The notes under the pieces: generated by a model
Told to the model about the DNA's origin: nothing
Database searches by the model: none
The model's input: only the letters and a program-made list of their open reading frames with translations
NCBI RefSeq assembly: GCF_042655435.1
Contig: NZ_JBHSMG010000005.1
Coordinates: 94,400-158,399, forward strand
DNA: 64,000 nucleotides
Source: Lysinimonas soli
GTDB taxonomy: Bacteria > Actinomycetota > Actinomycetes > Actinomycetales > Microbacteriaceae
Direction of reading: 5' to 3'
Shown: in pieces, positions 61,278 through 64,000 of the stretch
How the letters are laid out: each line of letters opens with the position of its first letter
Numbering within the stretch: position 1 is the first letter of the stretch
Translations under genes and position numbers: made by a program

Positions 61278-62339
61278 TCAGGCGACGGGGAGCTTCGCGG
61301 CGACCAGCTCGGCGATCTGCACGGCGTTGAGGGCGGCGCCCTTGCGCAGGTTGTCGTTGGAGATGAAGAGCGCGAGCCCGCGGTTGCCGGGCACGCCCTC
61401 ATCCTGGCGGATGCGCCCGACCAGGCTCGGGTCGATACCGGCCGCGTCGAGCGGGGTGGGGACGTCCATGAGCTGCACGCCCGCGGCATCCGCCAGCAGC
61501 TCGCGCGCGCGCTCGGGGGTGATCGCCGACGCGAACTCCGCGTTGATCGACAGCGAGTGGCCGGTGAAGACGGGGACGCGCACGCAGGTCCCGCTGACCC
61601 GCAACTCGGGCAGCTCGAGGATCTTGCGGCTCTCGTTGCGCAGCTTCTTCTCTTCGTCGGTCTCGCCGAGTCCGTCGTCGACGATGGAGCCGGCGAGCGG
61701 CAGCACGTTGAAGGCGATGTTCTTGACGAACTTGTGCGGCTCGGGCATCGTCACGGCGTGCCCGTCGTGCACGAGCCCGATCGCGTTCTGCGCGACCGCC
61801 GACGCGGCCTGCTCGAGCAGCTCCTCGCCGCCCGCCAGACCCGCTCCCGAGACCGCCTGATACGTGCTGACGATGAGGCGCTGCAGACCGGCCTCGGCAT
61901 CCAGGACCTTGAGCACCGGCATCGCGGCCATGGTCGTGCAGTTCGGGTTGGCGACGATCCCCTTGCGCGCCTCGTCGATCGCGTGCGGGTTGACCTCGCT
62001 GACGACGAGGGGCACGTCGGGGTCCATCCGCCACGCGCTGGAGTTGTCGATCACGAGCACGTCGGCCGCAGCGAACCGCGGCGCCTGCACCTTCGACATG
62101 GTCGCGCCGGCCGAGAAGATGGCGATGTCGAGTCCGGTCGGATCGGCGGTCGCCGCATCCTCGACGGTCACCTCGTACCCCCGGAACAGCAACGTCGTTC
62201 CCGCGCTGCGGGCGCTCGCGAAGAACCGGACCTCGCTGAGCGGGAAGTTGCGCTCCTCGAGGAGGCGACGCACGACCGCGCCCACCTGACCGGTGGCGCC
62301 GACGACGCCGAGACGGACTCCCGCTGTGCTGCTGCTCAT
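61278..62339 (-). CDS. asd: Aspartate-semialdehyde dehydrogenase
   Basis: This 353-residue enzyme has the NADP-binding start VRLGVVGATGQVGAVVRRLL, catalytic C134 in GIVANPNCTTMAAMPVL, and VRVPVFTGHSLSINAEF with the catalytic His. It makes aspartate semialdehyde for lysine/diaminopimelate, threonine and methionine. ATG 62339 is used; the open frame upstream is antisense to the next gene. No aspartokinase gene precedes it within the window. Confidence 0.94.
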   Translation of the reverse strand: MSSSTAGVRLGVVGATGQVGAVVRRLLEERNFPLSEVRFFASARSAGTTLLFRGYEVTVEDAATADPTGLDIAIFSAGATMSKVQAPRFAAADVLVIDNSSAWRMDPDVPLVVSEVNPHAIDEARKGIVANPNCTTMAAMPVLKVLDAEAGLQRLIVSTYQAVSGAGLAGGEELLEQAASAVAQNAIGLVHDGHAVTMPEPHKFVKNIAFNVLPLAGSIVDDGLGETDEEKKLRNESRKILELPELRVSGTCVRVPVFTGHSLSINAEFASAITPERARELLADAAGVQLMDVPTPLDAAGIDPSLVGRIRQDEGVPGNRGLALFISNDNLRKGAALNAVQIAELVAAKLPVA

Positions 62340-62420
62340 GGTCAGAGAGCCTAGCCGCGGAAACGCCCCTGCCGCCCGGCGCTGCGTCGGCTTGGCGGCC
62401 CGTTCCCCTAGCTTGGCAGC

Positions 62421-63878
62421 ATGAGCACGCCGGACGCGATCGTGGTCGGCGCCGGACCGAACGGTCTGGCCGCCGCCGTCACCCTGGCGAGGGCGGGGTT
62501 GGCCGTCGAGCTGTACGAACGCGCCCCGACCGTCGGCGGCGGCGCCCGCACCGCGGCGACGACCGACCCCGGCTTCTTGCACGACCTGGGGTCGGCGGTG
62601 CATCCGATGGCGCTCGCCTCGCCCTTCTTCCGCGCCTTCGGCATCGAGCAGCGCGTGGACTTCGTCGTCCCCGAGATCTCGTACGCGCATCCGCTCGACG
62701 GCGCCGGCGGCGCGATGCGCGCGGGTCTGGCCTGGCGCGAGCTGGACCGCGCCGCCGCCGAACTCGGCCGGGACGGACGCGCCTGGCATCGCCTGTTCGC
62801 CCCGCTGGTGCGGGAATCGGATGCCCTGCTCGACATCGTCGGCGACACACTGCTGCGCCTCCCCCGTCACCCGCTGACCCTCGCCCGCTTCGGCCTGCGC
62901 TCGCTCGAACAGGGCGGCCCCGCGTGGAACCTCCGCTTCCGCGACGAGACGGCGCCGGCGATGCTCGGCGGACTCGCCGCCCACGCCGCAGGCCGGATGC
63001 CGCATCCGGTGCGCGCCGGCGCCGGCCTGCTGCTCGGGGCGCTCGCACACGCCCGCGGGTGGCCGATCCCGGTGGGCGGAAGCCAGGCGATCAGCGACGC
63101 CCTCGCGGCCGACTTCGTGGCGCACGGTGGCCGTATCCATCTGGATGCCGAGGTCGCCGACGTGCGCGAGCTGCCCGCCGCCCGCGCGGTGCTGCTCGAC
63201 GTCGCGGCGCCGATCGCGGCACGGATCGCCGCGGGGCGGATCCCGGACGCCTCCCGGCGCCGCCTGGCCCGGGTTCGCTTCGGGGCGGGCGTGTTCCGGC
63301 TCGACCTCGCCGTGTCCGCGCCGATCCCGTGGCGCGACACTCGCATCGGGGGCGCCGGCACTGTGCACCTGGGGGGAACCCGCTCACGGATCGCCGAGGC
63401 CGAGCGCCGCACGCCGAACGGCCTGCCACCGCATCCCTTCGTGCTGCTCTCGCAGCCGACCCTCTTCGACCCGAGCCGTGCGCCCGCGGGCCGGCACACG
63501 GTGTGGGCGTACACCCACGTGCCCGCCGGGTCGGCGGTGGATGCCGAGGAGGCGATCCTCGCGACGATCGAGGCCGCCGCCCCCGGCTTCCGCGACACGA
63601 TCATCGCCCGCGCCTCGCGCACGGCGCCCCAGCTCGAACAGGAGAATCCGAGCCTGATCGGCGGTGACATCTCGGGCGGCCTGATCGACGTGCGGCAGAC
63701 CGTGTTCCGGCCCCGCGCCCGTACCCCGTGGGCGATCGGCGACGGCGTCTACCTGGCCTCGTCGTCGGCGGCGCCCGGCCCGGGCGTCAACGGACTGGCC
63801 GGATGGCGCGCCGCCCTGTCCGCCCTCGGCCGCGAGTTCGGGCTCCCGGCCCCCGGGCTCGGCGCGGAGCCGGGCTAG
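62421..63878 (+). CDS. NAD(P)/FAD-dependent oxidoreductase, phytoene desaturase-like
   Basis: The 485-residue protein has the N-terminal FAD motif DAIVVGAGPNGLAAAVTLAR, ERAPTVGGGARTA, and the C-terminal FAD region GVYLASSSAAPGPGVNGLAG of the CrtI/NAD(P)-FAD family. Members include carotenoid desaturases and many uncharacterised reductases; no carotenoid genes are nearby. It ends 4 bp into a convergent transposase fragment, but its length suggests that the protein is complete. Confidence 0.85.
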   Translation: MSTPDAIVVGAGPNGLAAAVTLARAGLAVELYERAPTVGGGARTAATTDPGFLHDLGSAVHPMALASPFFRAFGIEQRVDFVVPEISYAHPLDGAGGAMRAGLAWRELDRAAAELGRDGRAWHRLFAPLVRESDALLDIVGDTLLRLPRHPLTLARFGLRSLEQGGPAWNLRFRDETAPAMLGGLAAHAAGRMPHPVRAGAGLLLGALAHARGWPIPVGGSQAISDALAADFVAHGGRIHLDAEVADVRELPAARAVLLDVAAPIAARIAAGRIPDASRRRLARVRFGAGVFRLDLAVSAPIPWRDTRIGGAGTVHLGGTRSRIAEAERRTPNGLPPHPFVLLSQPTLFDPSRAPAGRHTVWAYTHVPAGSAVDAEEAILATIEAAAPGFRDTIIARASRTAPQLEQENPSLIGGDISGGLIDVRQTVFRPRARTPWAIGDGVYLASSSAAPGPGVNGLAGWRAALSALGREFGLPAPGLGAEPG

Positions 63879-64000
63879 CTGTAGTGCCCAGCCAGGTTGT
63901 TTGAGATGCGGCTGATGGGTGGGAGCTTCCCGATGGCGGTGTGGGGCCGGTGCTGATTGTAGAAGTGCAGCCATGCCGGGAGAGCGGCGCGGCGGGCTGA
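63875..64000 (-). CDS. IS481-type transposase, C-terminal end (partial)
   Basis: The last 41 residues are visible: WLHFYNQHRPHTAIGKLPPI, then SRISNNLAGHYS, typical of the end of IS481-family transposases (W...YN..RPH.a....P..R..NNL...). The rest lies beyond the right edge. Its TAG overlaps the stop codon of the convergent flavoprotein gene. The IS end is probably at or just right of 63880. Confidence 0.85.
   Translation of the reverse strand, partial: SARRAALPAWLHFYNQHRPHTAIGKLPPISRISNNLAGHYS

Overview
The window is 64 kb of high-G+C actinobacterial chromosome. Gene families and gene order point to the family Microbacteriaceae. The block acs, tad pilus genes, topA, tmk, holB, then a PASTA-type penicillin-binding protein and a metallophosphoesterase, also occurs in mycobacteria and many other actinobacteria. 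The genus cannot be fixed from sequence alone.

Layout. 1-1.8 kb: end of a HAD phosphatase, a nuclease-family remnant, and an ArsR/SRPBCC/VOC operon with its own operator. 1.9-5.6 kb: FMN riboswitch and a complete ribD-ribE-ribBA-ribH riboflavin operon whose genes overlap by 1-4 bp. 5.6-10.5 kb: a three-gene ABC-2 exporter, a divergent small HTH protein with palindromic operators, and an ABC exporter half-transporter. 10.4-17 kb: a 30-residue membrane peptide coupled to a succinate-semialdehyde dehydrogenase and a nicotinamidase, then a PBP4-type carboxypeptidase, a Gfo/Idh/MocA oxidoreductase and two divergent secreted proteins. 17.1-18.1 kb: a scar in which a TetR gene and an MFS gene have both lost their 5' ends.

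18.3-28.7 kb is a genomic island. A 54-bp perfect direct repeat, the 3' part of tRNA-Thr(CGT), marks both ends, and the intact tRNA is at the right end. The island carries two DUF385/Ddn-like reductases, a FAD monooxygenase with its TetR regulator, a MarR regulator, an overlapping CtaG-like/CcdA/SCO-TlpA-fusion operon (copper and thiol handling for cytochrome assembly), a ClC channel with a regulatory tail, and an intact IS3-family element beside the right end. No integrase is visible.

28.8-44.7 kb: TetR, a lipoprotein peptidase, holB, tmk, topA, a Tad/Flp pilus locus interrupted by two lipoprotein genes, acs, VOC, RidA and DUF4177 genes. 44.75-49.6 kb: the bifunctional PBP and the metallophosphoesterase. 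A 56-bp perfect duplication of the phosphoesterase 3' end brackets a roughly 1.1 kb insert carrying a secreted peptidoglycan-binding-like protein; tRNA-Pro(CGG) follows. 49.6-64 kb: a second ClC gene, LCP protein, tdk, an orphan LuxR-type response regulator, a radical SAM gene behind a perfect LexA-type SOS box, a secreted esterase, a PadR/DUF1048/ABC export operon, mqo, an AbiEi/DUF559 nuclease-like gene bordered by inverted repeats, asd, a CrtI-like flavoprotein, and the end of an IS481-type transposase at the right edge.

The points that most deserve a second look are the integrase-less tRNA-Thr island, the small insertion that duplicates the end of a protein gene, and the SOS box on the radical SAM gene.
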